Virus record (IMG/VR): IMGVR_UViG_3300037961_005237 | Location: 1-20,957 of that record | Length of the DNA: 20,957 bases | Reading direction: 5' to 3' (one strand) | Origin: a virus | Part shown: piece after piece, positions 10,401-16,258 of the stretch | Position numbering within the stretch: position 1 is the first letter of the stretch | How the letters are laid out: each line of letters opens with the position of its first letter | Notes under the pieces: model-generated | What the model saw: the letters and a program-made list of their open reading frames with translations, nothing else | Databases searched by the model: none | Told to the model about the DNA's origin: nothing | Translations under genes and position numbers: made by a program

Positions 10401-13400
10401 GGATGGCGATCTCTTAAAATTAATTACTTCCGAAGATCCATATCCAACACCAGAGTTTTCTAAATGGATAGAGGTTATTTCACCTCTTACTATTGGTTGT
10501 ACAACTGCTTGATATGTCTTTCCTTCTACTGAGGATATTCCAACAGAACCAATGAGTTCTACTTTGATGTCTGGATAGTTGAATGTATGCGTTCCTACAC
10601 CAACATTTGTGAGATTTTCATACTGTTTTGTCTTGTAGTAAAAATCATTCGTTGTTGTGCCAAGACCAACAACAGAGAGTTTAAATGAATCTCTATCCAC
10701 TACAGTTACGTAGTAATCACTAGTTGTTGAAAGTCCTGTGACTTCTGTGCCATCTACAGAGTAAGATACTATTTCACCACTCTTGAAATCGTGATTAGGA
10801 ATTGAAATTGTGTTTAGAGCTGTTATGATTCCAACAGTTCCGCAAGTTCTTTTTTTGTTCTGATATCCTTCACCAGAATCAACCAAAGTGATCGTATTAA
10901 TAATCGCTTTTCCATTTAAAGATCGTAAAGCATGATATCCTATGCCATAATCAGATATGGAAATCGTATTAATACCAGAAATTGAATCATTCAGTTTTGT
11001 GTGAAGTTTAACCGTTTGTGGATCTACTACAGAAACAAAATATGTCGCATCTGTGGAAAGTCCAGATAATGCCTGCTTTCCAAAAGTACGATATATAATT
11101 CTTTCTCCATTCCTGAATTTGTGATGCGTGGAGAATCCGATTCTACCAACAGAAGAAGTTGCTGAGCCAATTCCAATAGAACCAATACCCGTCGAATTAA
11201 AAGTAACTTCATGAGGAACTACGGATAACTTTGCTTCAGCAACTGCATTTCTAGTAGGATTACCACCAGAAATTTTTACTTTAGGAACATCCAGGTAATC
11301 AAAACCAGGATCTAAAACCCTAACTTCATCGAATTGACCGTTTACTGCTAAAAATCCTGTGGCACCAGTACCAATAATTGTTCCAGCATCATTTTCGTCT
11401 TTAATTCTTAAAACTGGAGGATTAACAACATCGTAATTTTTTCCTCCAGAAACTACATCAATACTATTGATTCTTCCATAATATACAAAATTCTTTGATT
11501 TATAATTAAGGACTTCAACCCCGTTAATTAAAATTCCATTATACCCCGATGTAGTCGGATGTTTTACACCATCATTGACTGGATTTGCAACTTCTCTTAA
11601 GAGTTTTTGAGGTTTGATACTCTTGTTTTTGAAGTTGTATTTTTCAATGGTGTTTGAATTTATAGTAACAATTGGAAGTGATGAAGATACTTTTTGGAAA
11701 ATGTTATTATATAAGTTAGAAGGGCTCTTCGCCAACTTGATGTTGTTTTCATCGACTCTCCTTATAAAGTATAATCCCTCATCAAAACCAAGTGTTGTTA
11801 CAATATCTCCATCTGCATTTTTCTCTGGAGTGTAATAAACTGCATCTCCAGTGTAGTAGTTGTGGTCAATTCTATCAGTAATTTTAAAAGTATCTTCTTC
11901 GGTACGATATGTTCCCGAAAAAGCAACTTTTTGAGTTTTTGGATTGATTTTAATATCAGAAAAGTTAGGAATCGAAGGTGCTGCTACTAAGTTTTTACCA
12001 GATTCAGAGTAAACATTTTGTATATCAGTCGTAACTTCACTGAGATTTTGGTGAATATCTGAATCTACTTTTGATAAAGTTCTTGTAACTTTAAGAATAG
12101 TATCTGGGTTGGCAACACCAAAGCCTCTAATCAGACATGTTGTTTCATTGAACACATCATTAACGATGAAGTTTTCAATAATTTCTTCACCAGTATCCGT
12201 TAAGTTTAGTTTATCGCCAATTTTCAGAATATTAAAATCCTTAGTAACAAGTCTGAAAATACCGTTAGCGTCGTCAACGAGAGTTAATGATTCAACTTCA
12301 TAATTCTGAGCAGTATTAAAGAACCAATTATTTGATCTTACATCTTCTCCGATTCTACCTAAAGACTTAATTTTGATCCTAGAACCAATTTTTTGATTAT
12401 GAGTGTTGTTAGGAACTTCTAAATCATTGAGAACAGATCTGATTTTGACTCTAATTCCATCAGTTTTTCCAAGCCCTGCAGAATATGCAAATGTATTTTG
12501 ATCAATTTCTGCGCTATCACCAATCACTGAAGTTACACCATCAACCCCAAAGAACTGGTTTACTGTTTTTGAAGTATAAGATACAACACCAACGGTGGAA
12601 TTTTTGTAGATTACCGACAAAGTTCCAGCACTGGGGAAACCCAAAGTTGAATCTACATCAATAATAGTTTGTCCAATTCCAACTTCACCGATTACCTGAG
12701 TTTTTGCATGTGTAGAGAACTGGTCATATAGTAAGTTTGAAGTACCTGTATTCTGAATAAAAGATCCATCAATGCCTAATCTATAGAATACGTCTGTTAG
12801 AATACCAACAGTAATTCTTTCTACGCTAGCAACAGGTGAAGATGCTCTAGAAATGTTCTCATATGCATCTTGAAAAAGTGTATTATTGACTAAATCGAAC
12901 GGATCTCCAGAAACTGCTTCTACAATAATACTTCTTTGCTTCTTATAATTTGCAAAAGATGGAGAAATTACGTAATCTCTTGGACGGATGATCTCTACGT
13001 TTTCTCCGTAAAGAGCCTTGAAAAGAATTTTGAAGGATACATCAGTTCCTCTTGTAGAGTAAAAATCCTTAGAATGGCGAATAAATTGTGGTTGATTCAG
13101 ATCTGCATCCAAATCTCTGGTTTGAAGTCCAGGTAAAACTTGTTTTTTAACTTTTGTCAGAAACTCATTCAAAAATAAAACACTCAGGTTTTCAACTCTT
13201 GCATCTTCTGAGTGAGAATCTGATGAGGAAGTCGAAAATACTAAATCTTCCGTGTCATCAGGGTTTCTAAATGAAGTAATTCCACTAAAACCACGAATAC
13301 ATCCTGTAAAACTATTGGTCGTGATTCCAGTATATGTAATGATTTCATCGTTAATACGAATCAAACCATAGTTCTGAGGAAATCCATCAGTATTATCGAC

Positions 13401-13643
13401 AGAGATAGTGCTGTCAATACTATCAACACTTGAAGAGAGAGATGTGAATCCTACAGTATTTCCACATTCATTTAACTTAATGTAAGAATCAATATTTTCT
13501 ATCAGGTCAATTGGTCCACCCTGATATTCTTGACCTCTATAATACTCAGTCAAAAACTCCCCAATCAGAGGAAATTCGTCCCTTACGTATGCAGGTAACT
13601 GACTCTTAACGATTTTGTTAAACTGAACTCTCTTTTCCGCCAT
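1461..13643 (-). CDS. Giant baseplate wedge protein, gp7-type core with huge repeat-rich insertions (4060 aa)
   Basis: One uninterrupted frame of 4060 codons between gp6 and gp8 homologues, the place of T4 gene 7 (wedge initiator that forms a heterotrimer with two gp6). Residues 1-55 (VRDEFPLIGEFLTEYY) and 150-240 resemble the T4 gp7 core near its C-terminus. DFYSTRG at 193-199 and LYGENVEI at 211-218 correspond to T4 DFYSTKG and LYNEEVEI. A second core piece at about 2457-2490 (SYSIKS, VPFEKW with W2474, HTAGF) corresponds to T4 YYVMKIKS..PSSRW..HPVGF. Between and after these lie beta-rich repeats: GxGY..PP modules, at least eight NH..SG(E/D).V.Y...VD...KL modules, tail-fibre-like NG-x-x-Q-x-P modules, GF..IRG modules, and a YHYH-like domain (D1272GHPIYGPFGY). 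Only about seven cysteines were seen and no signal peptide. T4 gp7 is 1032 aa. The gp7 identity comes from short motif matches and position; the cyanophage annotation 'VrlC-like structural protein' may cover this family (weak memory). The start MAEKRVQF follows gp6 by 29 nt. Confidence 0.85.
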   Translation of the reverse strand: MAEKRVQFNKIVKSQLPAYVRDEFPLIGEFLTEYYRGQEYQGGPIDLIENIDSYIKLNECGNTVGFTSLSSSVDSIDSTISVDNTDGFPQNYGLIRINDEIITYTGITTNSFTGCIRGFSGITSFRNPDDTEDLVFSTSSSDSHSEDARVENLSVLFLNEFLTKVKKQVLPGLQTRDLDADLNQPQFIRHSKDFYSTRGTDVSFKILFKALYGENVEIIRPRDYVISPSFANYKKQRSIIVEAVSGDPFDLVNNTLFQDAYENISRASSPVASVERITVGILTDVFYRLGIDGSFIQNTGTSNLLYDQFSTHAKTQVIGEVGIGQTIIDVDSTLGFPSAGTLSVIYKNSTVGVVSYTSKTVNQFFGVDGVTSVIGDSAEIDQNTFAYSAGLGKTDGIRVKIRSVLNDLEVPNNTHNQKIGSRIKIKSLGRIGEDVRSNNWFFNTAQNYEVESLTLVDDANGIFRLVTKDFNILKIGDKLNLTDTGEEIIENFIVNDVFNETTCLIRGFGVANPDTILKVTRTLSKVDSDIHQNLSEVTTDIQNVYSESGKNLVAAPSIPNFSDIKINPKTQKVAFSGTYRTEEDTFKITDRIDHNYYTGDAVYYTPEKNADGDIVTTLGFDEGLYFIRRVDENNIKLAKSPSNLYNNIFQKVSSSLPIVTINSNTIEKYNFKNKSIKPQKLLREVANPVNDGVKHPTTSGYNGILINGVEVLNYKSKNFVYYGRINSIDVVSGGKNYDVVNPPVLRIKDENDAGTIIGTGATGFLAVNGQFDEVRVLDPGFDYLDVPKVKISGGNPTRNAVAEAKLSVVPHEVTFNSTGIGSIGIGSATSSVGRIGFSTHHKFRNGERIIYRTFGKQALSGLSTDATYFVSVVDPQTVKLHTKLNDSISGINTISISDYGIGYHALRSLNGKAIINTITLVDSGEGYQNKKRTCGTVGIITALNTISIPNHDFKSGEIVSYSVDGTEVTGLSTTSDYYVTVVDRDSFKLSVVGLGTTTNDFYYKTKQYENLTNVGVGTHTFNYPDIKVELIGSVGISSVEGKTYQAVVQPIVRGEITSIHLENSGVGYGSSEVINFKRSPSIDFLSGQDAELTPIVNAQGKIVDVIVDNSGFGYNSPPRLIVSDKGNGTGAILVPEIGPGLNASGQTVQGAIKSVNINQAGIGYGVSTTSITVEPAGSGAVFNVNLQSWRINEFAKNLTNITEDDVFISPGTNIQNELQCSYVYAPRSLRQVVYATDQGGRILYGKKDLNLVDGVERINNDNHSPIIGWAYDGHPIYGPFGYSTKSGGTIVQLKSGYSLDIKPNRPPLSIFPEEFFIEDFSWANSTDEAVLDQNNGRFCITPEYPNGTYAYFSTFDLTPSSDGVFKNFKKPQFPYLVGENFNSKPNPFNYRRKSNQDDVDLNASDWIRNSYPYSLRGENSGYEYVSQSYKYVSQDSIIKHVQKGSVDSVGIITGGSDYRVNDKVVFEQDETDGFFAAAKVHKVSGVGVGTVSVSSSNLDGVEFYPVGINGNFIGINTGKHGFLNADTVIISGLSTTSSLLEGSYQIGVTTSKYRLDKALSNSNTTGIVTYFSLFGNLNPDFIRENDILKVDSEEVKVLNVDRVSSRVRVLRAVNDTVSAAHTATAFVESQPRSFTVNVGYTTAFNRNRNREYYFDPLESVGLGTNSGVGIGITLNFSNPGAGITQYFVPTRSIYLPNHRFETGDTLTYQTNTGDTIGVATVSGGSSIPLTNHSLLFVAKLDEDSIGLSTVRVGLGTTGVFVGAAATTSHQELLYFVGLGTGSHHSFKISYPETITGNVEKNLVTVSAAGTHGLFNNDTVFVDINPSISTSFAIKYNAPNRKLVTTGIAFTSGNVTTGSDNLYLANHGLVTGQKVIHSSSSPSGGLASDKEYYAYVVDRNNIKLTESKFNANRAVPSFVSITSSSSGTIFPVNPPLKLYRDSNVTFDLSDVSLSYNKSGIKFPAFKFELYTDSNFNNLYDTNGNDATFDVTRTGTVGVTTDATIKLSVDKFTPSVLYYKLIPLNISDNPLVNREIVNDSDVSLNNEIIVRDSLFDGEYSIIKTSDNTFTYNLPEYPERDTYNSTESVLSYKTNSTTAYGAITDVLINNRGKGYTKVPGITTVTSSTGTGAILEASSKSIGKISKTTIENIGFDYPADRTLRPDTKIPQILRIEQLAGFSRVGVTSFGKNYSVPPKIVVVDGRTKKVIPDVDLRYVRDQETLDIVRNTFSLSNVTPTLIPTENSNGIRVSNMTFDSTTQDVTVTLRDSFSTINTFPFTVNDKILVENTSVGVGSTGLGYNSANYDYSLFTVTKTHPNLGGIGIVTFSMAGFLESGEIPGFYNTGNSSGVIVPEKFFPTFDPTLETLGFREQDEITDGTSVGKVYQLDTESKYLVVESDNDFKVGTEILSEVTGSKGLVKERIAFDSKYSLDYFSVVESGWEYTTGFLNNELQKVHDNEYYQNFSYSIKSQVPFEKWNNVVSSLNHTAGFKKFSDLQVESVPTTKLTPTPIDGTLIEVKIDSLYNVNKYSNFDLVHENYLTNRVVAFSDEINFTTRILTDYSESITNRVLRIDDISGLFNNLPRPTPFSDAFRRAISESRLQKYITYVKDRLFTKERQLLLVTTLSDTVRGISMINQYGRLDPVLDLGSFDSVVEGSDSVLRFFPIKSRLNNYNVITLSYSMDQIGDVVSSIGGTTIGDSTGFTGSLVSLASSSVTVGGGNTVTLATLSGIGTTASNFRSAKILVLAEASDGRIEYDELNLIHDGTEVELLEYGQLSIHSQDAYSAIGMGTYGVYLSGSDVVVSYDSDPGITTTIINTITVGLATESYIGIGTINLAFGSLTAKSTTITSSGSPTAVGIASFANEFDAGYCIVQVSDTSNNRHQLSEVLIIDDDDEVYLTEYANIETFAGLGTMGGVRTGDRTELTFTPNSGIDVHVKTFTHALRDTEASDISENVQLNNIAIEDNFSVYTGTEVEVKKDFFLTHKDNPVFLRVFDGSSDSIIDVDASTILVPNHFFVSGEEVTYTTSGVSTNSIGIAATTIPGVGSTDKLPETVFAIKVDEKKIQLAATAENALRTIPIALDFTSVGIGTSHVITSTKQNNKVLISLDNVVQTPIVGTSVTTSLSRDFSISQDIAFFSGITSFFGGDSVKIGDEIMKVQGVGIGSTNAIKLTRALAGTTLVAHSSGTPITKLRGNYNIVGSTLSFIDAPFGKSPIGTSVGPGDERDFLGITSSSTFSGRSFMRSGVVGSSDETYTKNYIFDDISQNFSGTRDTYTLTSGGSNVIGVSTFNSILLVNGIVQGPGATNDYTLSETSGITSVTFTGSISTTAVYNPNDLNVPIGGVIISVAGTNGFGYQPLVSAGGTAVISAAGTVSSISIGNSGSGYRSGIQTTVNVGVAVSSTGTPSIAFIGTAAINNGNIVSIAVTNPGVGYTSTNPPVVIIDPPLPYSDIALQYSSDSVGSGGTGAKINVTVGQGSSVISFSLANFGFGYGLGDILTIPTGGSTGIPTTASSDFKEFQVEVLEINTDSFSAWTLGDIEVLDDFSSLFDGQRKSFPITRSGQQLSLQSDLGSLVNIEDVLIIFINDVLQVPGSSYFFIENRRGPFGGGSNVTFEEAPKAGDTLKFLIYKGTSGTDVLDKEVIDTIKVGDDLTIGWDPSLGQQSFLQQNTRVVTELNSSSSVDTNVYYGPALSEDSTLYRPVDWTKQMEDRVVNGQYIYKNRELYESIIFPTANLIKSVGIGSTVVFVDNARPLFNAKNESAIDLNFQREITLVDYSSIAVGAAATVHVTDAGGIENFVISNGGIGYTSSNPPEVTIGTPVGLDTTARATATATVSVAGTVSAISVGSTVGFGYTNQSSPIVLISPPTIEQEKNTIVSYEGDFGLITGIGTTSTTEAPIGLTFDLVIPENSVLRNSEITDFTSRSGLETGYYFTVFNSNVGSGVTSLDETNNHETGIIGIGSTFIDNVYRVASVGIATTSAIGFGVTTLTRVTVSVASHEDFLSIPGLGYSDFYGEYSWGKLQLSDRNKNHNYVARTRKGYSGITTGPVIRRTNRLRYQDYST
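2019..2282 (-). repeat. GxGY repeat block near the C-terminus (residues about 3788-3875)
   Basis: Two copies are visible: NGGIGYTSSNPPEVTI and VGFGYTNQSSPIVLI, separated by an alternating A-T-A-T-V strand and VSAISV. The block is closely similar in layout to the 3342-3500 block, especially GVGYTSTNPPVVII there, so a fairly recent duplication is plausible. Confidence 0.55.
3144..3620 (-). repeat. GxGY repeat block (residues about 3342-3500)
   Basis: This is the densest run of the GxGY motif: NGFGYQPLV, GSGYRSGI, GVGYTSTNPPVVII and FGFGYGLGDIL within about 160 residues. They alternate with G-T-G-A-rich stretches and I-x-V strands. The regular spacing suggests a beta-solenoid or stacked beta-hairpin fold. 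Similar repeats recur throughout the giant protein and once in gp8. Confidence 0.6.
6144..6356 (-). other. gp7 core, second half (residues about 2430-2500)
   Basis: Contains YYQNFSYSIKSQVPFEKW (W2474), then NNVVSSLNHTAGFKKFSDL. The order SYxxxIKS - P-W - H..GF - I/L matches the T4 gp7 stretch after DFYSTKG (RSYYVMKIKSNLPSSRW...HPVGF) as I remember it. In T4 the two pieces are about 140 residues apart; here they are about 2240 apart. Flanking sequence (VESGWEYTTGFLNNELQKVHDNEYY before it) is not repeat-like. Confidence 0.55.
7031..7353 (-). repeat. GxGY repeat block (residues about 2097-2204)
   Basis: Contains NRGKGYTKVPGIT with a following STGTGAIL strand, IGFDYPADRTL, and FGKNYSVPPKIVVVDG. 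The copies are more diverged than those near the C-terminus. The block ends roughly 220 residues before the second gp7 core piece. Confidence 0.5.
9579..10001 (-). other. YHYH-like domain inside the giant protein (residues about 1215-1355)
   Basis: The stretch contains CSYVYAPRSLRQVVY (C1220), IIGWAYDGHPIYGPFGY (D1272), DQNNGRFCITPEYPNGTY (C1339) and AYFSTFD. DG.PIYGP.G with a following NGR...TPEYP.GTY segment is the pattern I associate with YHYH-domain proteins, found in marine bacteria and in structural proteins of marine phages. The literal YHYH is not present: the corresponding place reads GTYAYF. Its function in virions is not known to me. Flanking GxGY repeats end just before it and differently composed segments follow, so it looks like a discrete inserted domain. 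Confidence 0.6.
10074..10346 (-). repeat. GxGY repeat block (residues about 1100-1190)
   Basis: Contains NSGFGYNSPPRLIV with GNGTGAILV, then AGIGYGVSTTSITV with GSGAVFNV. The block directly precedes the YHYH-like domain. Confidence 0.5.
11225..11460 (-). repeat. GxGY-type repeat pair (residues about 728-805)
   Basis: GGKNYDVVNPPVLRI followed by IGTGATGFL, then PGFDYLDVPKVKI. This is the first appearance of the family in the protein, about 500 residues after the first gp7 core piece. The copies keep the aromatic Y and the P-x-V/L strand but not the second glycine. Confidence 0.45.
12924..13643 (-). other. gp7 core, first half (residues 1-240) with a small beta insertion
   Basis: Residues 1-55 are helix-prone (FPLIGEFLTEYYRGQEY) and resemble the FEAFCEAYIQYLSDGYG stretch of T4 gp7. 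Residues about 82-121 form an inserted repeat with DGFPQNYG, NDEIITYTGI and IRGFSG. Residues 150-218 resume the core with FLNEFLTKVKK and DFYSTRG (193-199). The segment that follows, GDPFDLVNNTLFQD, resembles the region after the same motif in T4 gp7 (DLVGQTIYTA). The comparison is with T4 gp7 recalled from memory, not an alignment. Confidence 0.6.
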
Positions 13644-13672
13644 CTCTTTATCTTACAGTGTTATGTTAATGA

Positions 13673-15613
13673 TTAATATGGATTGTTGCTTACATCTCTG
13701 TAACTAGAGCTGCTTGTATAGTTGGATCCTGATGTATCCGAGCCAGAACTAATTTCATCAATAATCATTTCTACATTACTAGTATCTAGTTGCAAATATA
13801 AGTCCTGTAATCCAATCACGTCATTGGAGTGCGGGAGGGCTCTGATTTCCATGATTTGCTGACCATTTTTGTTTTTACCAGAAACAATGTTAATGGGATT
13901 CAACGTAATACGACCTTTCATATAATCGATTCTGCCAACATCCTTTCTTCTTATAATTGGTGCGGTAGATCCTTCAACTGGGAGTGAATATAAAATGATA
14001 GAACCTGTTTTCCTGCTACCTGGATCTGGAATGTCTGCAATGTATACATCATCACTAATGTCAAGAACTTTGAAAGCACTTGATGCAATATTGTATCCAC
14101 TCATTGATGCAATATGAAAGTGATTACCAAAATCAATTGCATACTCTGCAAACGCACCAATTGCAAGACCCAAGTCCCTTCTCATCTTCAAAGTGGTAAT
14201 ATTTGATGTAATTGAAGGGTGACTTTGATCAATAATTCTCAAAAACTTACTATATTTGAATCTTGCGCCATACCTATTTAATTCAGTAGATTCCTTGTAC
14301 TTTGTAATCGTTGATTGGACCAAAGTAGAGACAAGTGCCGAATTTTGCGCTAAATTGCTGTTATAATAGACTTTACTATCAGTTTCAATGTAAAGATACT
14401 TAAGATCTAAGATTTCTGGGACAATTCCCGCAACTGCATATTTCTTGAGATCTCTTTTGATGTTTTCTTTGATTGAATTTGGTACAAAATCACCATTTCT
14501 TGGTTTTATGCTAATAAAAACCTTTCCATATTGCGGAGGAACCAAATCTTCGCCTCCAAAAACAGAAATTGACTCTGCTTCCGAATAAATTTTGTTTGGA
14601 ATTAAAGTTTCATAGTCATTCGACGTTAAAGCCCTGTTTTGAGTCGAATATTGGAAAGGAGCGAACTTTTTAATTGACTCAACGCTTTCAATTTGCTCTC
14701 CGCCGCTTGAAGACCCAAAAGTCGAGATCAAAGAGATGCCACTTGTAACGACATACTCAATAGAATTCCTTACATAGGTCAATCTCCCACTAAATGTCAA
14801 ATTAGAGACGCCATTTGCAGCATCACCATTCGTTACTATGTAAGAAACCTCAACTACATTGCCATCGGAGAGTTTTTTACCAAATATTCCATCTCCAAAG
14901 ATTAATTCGTACTGTTCATCCTCAATTTCTTGAATAAAGTAGATTGGAGACGATGCAGTTACCGTTGTTCCTTCATTTTCACTGAATAAATCTTCTTGTC
15001 GCGTGTAATTAACCGAAACTGACGATGCCGAGTTCTCTTTGACCGTCACTTTGAGTGTAGAAATGTCAATTCCAGAGTTATCAAGAATAAATCTCTGCTG
15101 TAAGTTTCTATCCGACTTTGTAAATGACTGATTTACAAGAGAACCCTCATAAATGTCCAATTCATCGAAACTTGCTACACTATCGATGATCGGAACTGTC
15201 TTATCTTCGCTTAGGCTAAAGACAAATGACTGTCCGCCGAACTGATTGCCCGTAGAAGCGACTGGACCCTTCTTCAAGGTCAAGGAAGAGGGCGTTGGTG
15301 AGACATTTGAGGTGTCTACAAAGAAGTTGATTGTAGATATCGCTGCTTTCTTTGATCTTGGTAAATATCCAATATTTCTTGCAAGGGCAACAACGTTTTC
15401 TCTTAGTGTTGCGCTGTCCAAAAACACTTCATTGGACACCATATTTGCATTATATGATGTAATGTAAGTGTTATATGCCAACACGTCCAAAATCGTTGAC
15501 AGGTTCGATCCTTCAAAGTCATAATCCGTAAAATTGGAGTTAGACTTTAGATAGTCTCGAAGTGTTGTTTTAATCTGGTCAAAATCAAGACCAGTAAAGT
15601 TCTGAAGTGGCAT
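13673..15613 (-). CDS. 6: Baseplate wedge protein gp6 (646 aa)
   Basis: Homologue of T4 gp6, two copies of which pair with one gp7 to build each wedge of the baseplate inner ring. Length 646 aa against about 660 in T4. Motifs shared with T4 gp6 as remembered: DYDFEGS at residues 30-36 followed by LDVLAYNT, IGYLPRSKKAA at 81-91, FGDGIFGKKL around 239-248, IVTNGDAANGV just after, and LTSNDYETL around 332 (T4: VTATDYDTF). ATG at 15613 directly abuts the TAA of gp25, so the two are translated from one message, probably coupled. The C-terminal S-rich tail (DTSGSNYTSSSSYRD) is low in complexity. No truncation or frameshift is seen. Confidence 0.95.
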   Translation of the reverse strand: MPLQNFTGLDFDQIKTTLRDYLKSNSNFTDYDFEGSNLSTILDVLAYNTYITSYNANMVSNEVFLDSATLRENVVALARNIGYLPRSKKAAISTINFFVDTSNVSPTPSSLTLKKGPVASTGNQFGGQSFVFSLSEDKTVPIIDSVASFDELDIYEGSLVNQSFTKSDRNLQQRFILDNSGIDISTLKVTVKENSASSVSVNYTRQEDLFSENEGTTVTASSPIYFIQEIEDEQYELIFGDGIFGKKLSDGNVVEVSYIVTNGDAANGVSNLTFSGRLTYVRNSIEYVVTSGISLISTFGSSSGGEQIESVESIKKFAPFQYSTQNRALTSNDYETLIPNKIYSEAESISVFGGEDLVPPQYGKVFISIKPRNGDFVPNSIKENIKRDLKKYAVAGIVPEILDLKYLYIETDSKVYYNSNLAQNSALVSTLVQSTITKYKESTELNRYGARFKYSKFLRIIDQSHPSITSNITTLKMRRDLGLAIGAFAEYAIDFGNHFHIASMSGYNIASSAFKVLDISDDVYIADIPDPGSRKTGSIILYSLPVEGSTAPIIRRKDVGRIDYMKGRITLNPINIVSGKNKNGQQIMEIRALPHSNDVIGLQDLYLQLDTSNVEMIIDEISSGSDTSGSNYTSSSSYRDVSNNPY

Positions 15614-16015
15614 TTATCGAGTTGGCAGCAAGAGAAATTCTAATTGTTGCGGTGGAACATCAATTCCGATGATTCTGTATAAAATTGTCGCATTGAATTC
15701 ATTGGCATCATAATTTGGTTCAATGATGACATCAATCAATTCGACTCTTGGCTCATGATTTCGAATGGAATTTTCTATTTCATCGCGTATGGCGAGTGCT
15801 GATACATCATCAACGATTTCAAAAAGTAACTTGGAGACGTTAGATCCAAAATTTGGATCAAAAACCTTCTCTCCAGGTGATGTAAATACAATATTTCTAA
15901 TTGAACGGGCAATTGCGGTCGCATTAGTAAGCGCAATCAAGTCATCATTCAGAGGATTAATCTGAAATGACATACTAATATCTTTAAATGCTTGACTGAC
16001 CCGTTGTAACGGCAT
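15614..16015 (-). CDS. 25: Baseplate wedge protein gp25 (GPW/gp25 family, 133 aa)
   Basis: Matches T4 gp25 (132 aa), the conserved sheath-initiating wedge component of contractile injection systems. ARSIRNIVFTSPGEKVFDPNFGSNVSKLLFE (around residues 33-63, cited in parts: RSIRN, PGEKVFDPNFG, LLFE) corresponds to T4 RSIKN...KGSRPFDPEFG...LFE. ENSIRNHEPRVEL corresponds to T4 ESAVRNYEPRI. The start at 16015 (MPLQRVSQAFKDI) is preferred over an internal Met at codon 15 because the first residues look like other cyanophage gp25 proteins; no strong ribosome binding site decides it. It is the first gene of the gp25-gp6-giant-gp8 operon. Confidence 0.95.
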   Translation of the reverse strand: MPLQRVSQAFKDISMSFQINPLNDDLIALTNATAIARSIRNIVFTSPGEKVFDPNFGSNVSKLLFEIVDDVSALAIRDEIENSIRNHEPRVELIDVIIEPNYDANEFNATILYRIIGIDVPPQQLEFLLLPTR

Positions 16016-16044
16016 TAGAAATTACAAAAATACAAGTTATAACT

Positions 16045-16052
16045 TATTTATT
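16045..16052 (-). promoter_or_regulatory. Candidate late promoter box AATAAATA before the baseplate operon
   Basis: In the 49-bp gap between the 63-aa gene and gp25, the minus strand reads GGTAATAAATAAG. This fits the NATAAATA T4-type late promoter and ends 29 nt before the gp25 ATG, a sensible distance for a late transcript start. It would make gp25-gp6-giant-gp8 a late operon. The gap is AT-rich, so the match could be chance. Confidence 0.5.
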
Positions 16053-16064
16053 ACCCATATTTAC

Positions 16065-16256
16065 CTAAAATTCGGTCAGAGGAATGGGTTCAGTACCGTA
16101 TTCCCAGTCATCATAGTCTTCATCATTGCGAATTTTTTCATGTAGTTCCCTTTGAACCTTAAAATCGTGCTTTTTAGGCGTCAAATCGTCATTGGCGATC
16201 TCTCTAAGCATCTTTTGATGCTGTTGATTAGCTAAATTGTCCAGAAAATCGTGCAT
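16065..16256 (-). CDS. Small acidic hypothetical protein (63 aa)
   Basis: Not recognised. Contains MHDFLDNLANQQHQKML, a mixed-charge middle rich in K, E and H, and an acidic stretch NDEDYDDWEYG before the C-terminal PIPLTEF. No membrane segment. The ATG lies two bases after the stop of the 229-aa gene, and an AGGAG ribosome binding site is formed by that gene's last codons, which points to coupled translation. A cytoplasmic or assembly role next to baseplate genes cannot be judged from sequence. Confidence 0.7.
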   Translation of the reverse strand: MHDFLDNLANQQHQKMLREIANDDLTPKKHDFKVQRELHEKIRNDEDYDDWEYGTEPIPLTEF

Positions 16257-16258
16257 TT

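Larger units (their letters stand above)
4374..11876 (-). repeat. Dispersed NH..SG(E/D)..Y..VD..KL protein repeat family in the giant gene
   Basis: At least eight diverged copies of a 50-80-residue module can be seen. They are anchored by histidines at residues 594 (DHNYYTGDAVYY), 841 (THHKFRNGERIIY), 951 (IPNHDFKSGEIVSY), 1520 (GKHGFLNADTVII), 1698 (LPNHRFETGDTLTY), 1811 (GTHGLFNNDTVFV), 1866 (LANHGLVTGQKVI) and 3012 (VPNHFFVSGEEVTY). Complete copies continue with a G/S-rich turn, a (Y)YV.VVD strand and an IKL/FKL strand, and several close with a VG.GTH.F strand. The coordinates span the first to the last copy. The pattern suggests tandem duplication of a small beta fold followed by divergence and dispersal. 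Confidence 0.65.

Noticed and set aside
15614-15973. Shorter gp25 starting at its second methionine (MSFQINPL)
   Set aside because: The longer N-terminus QRVSQAFKDI looks like other cyanophage gp25 proteins as remembered.
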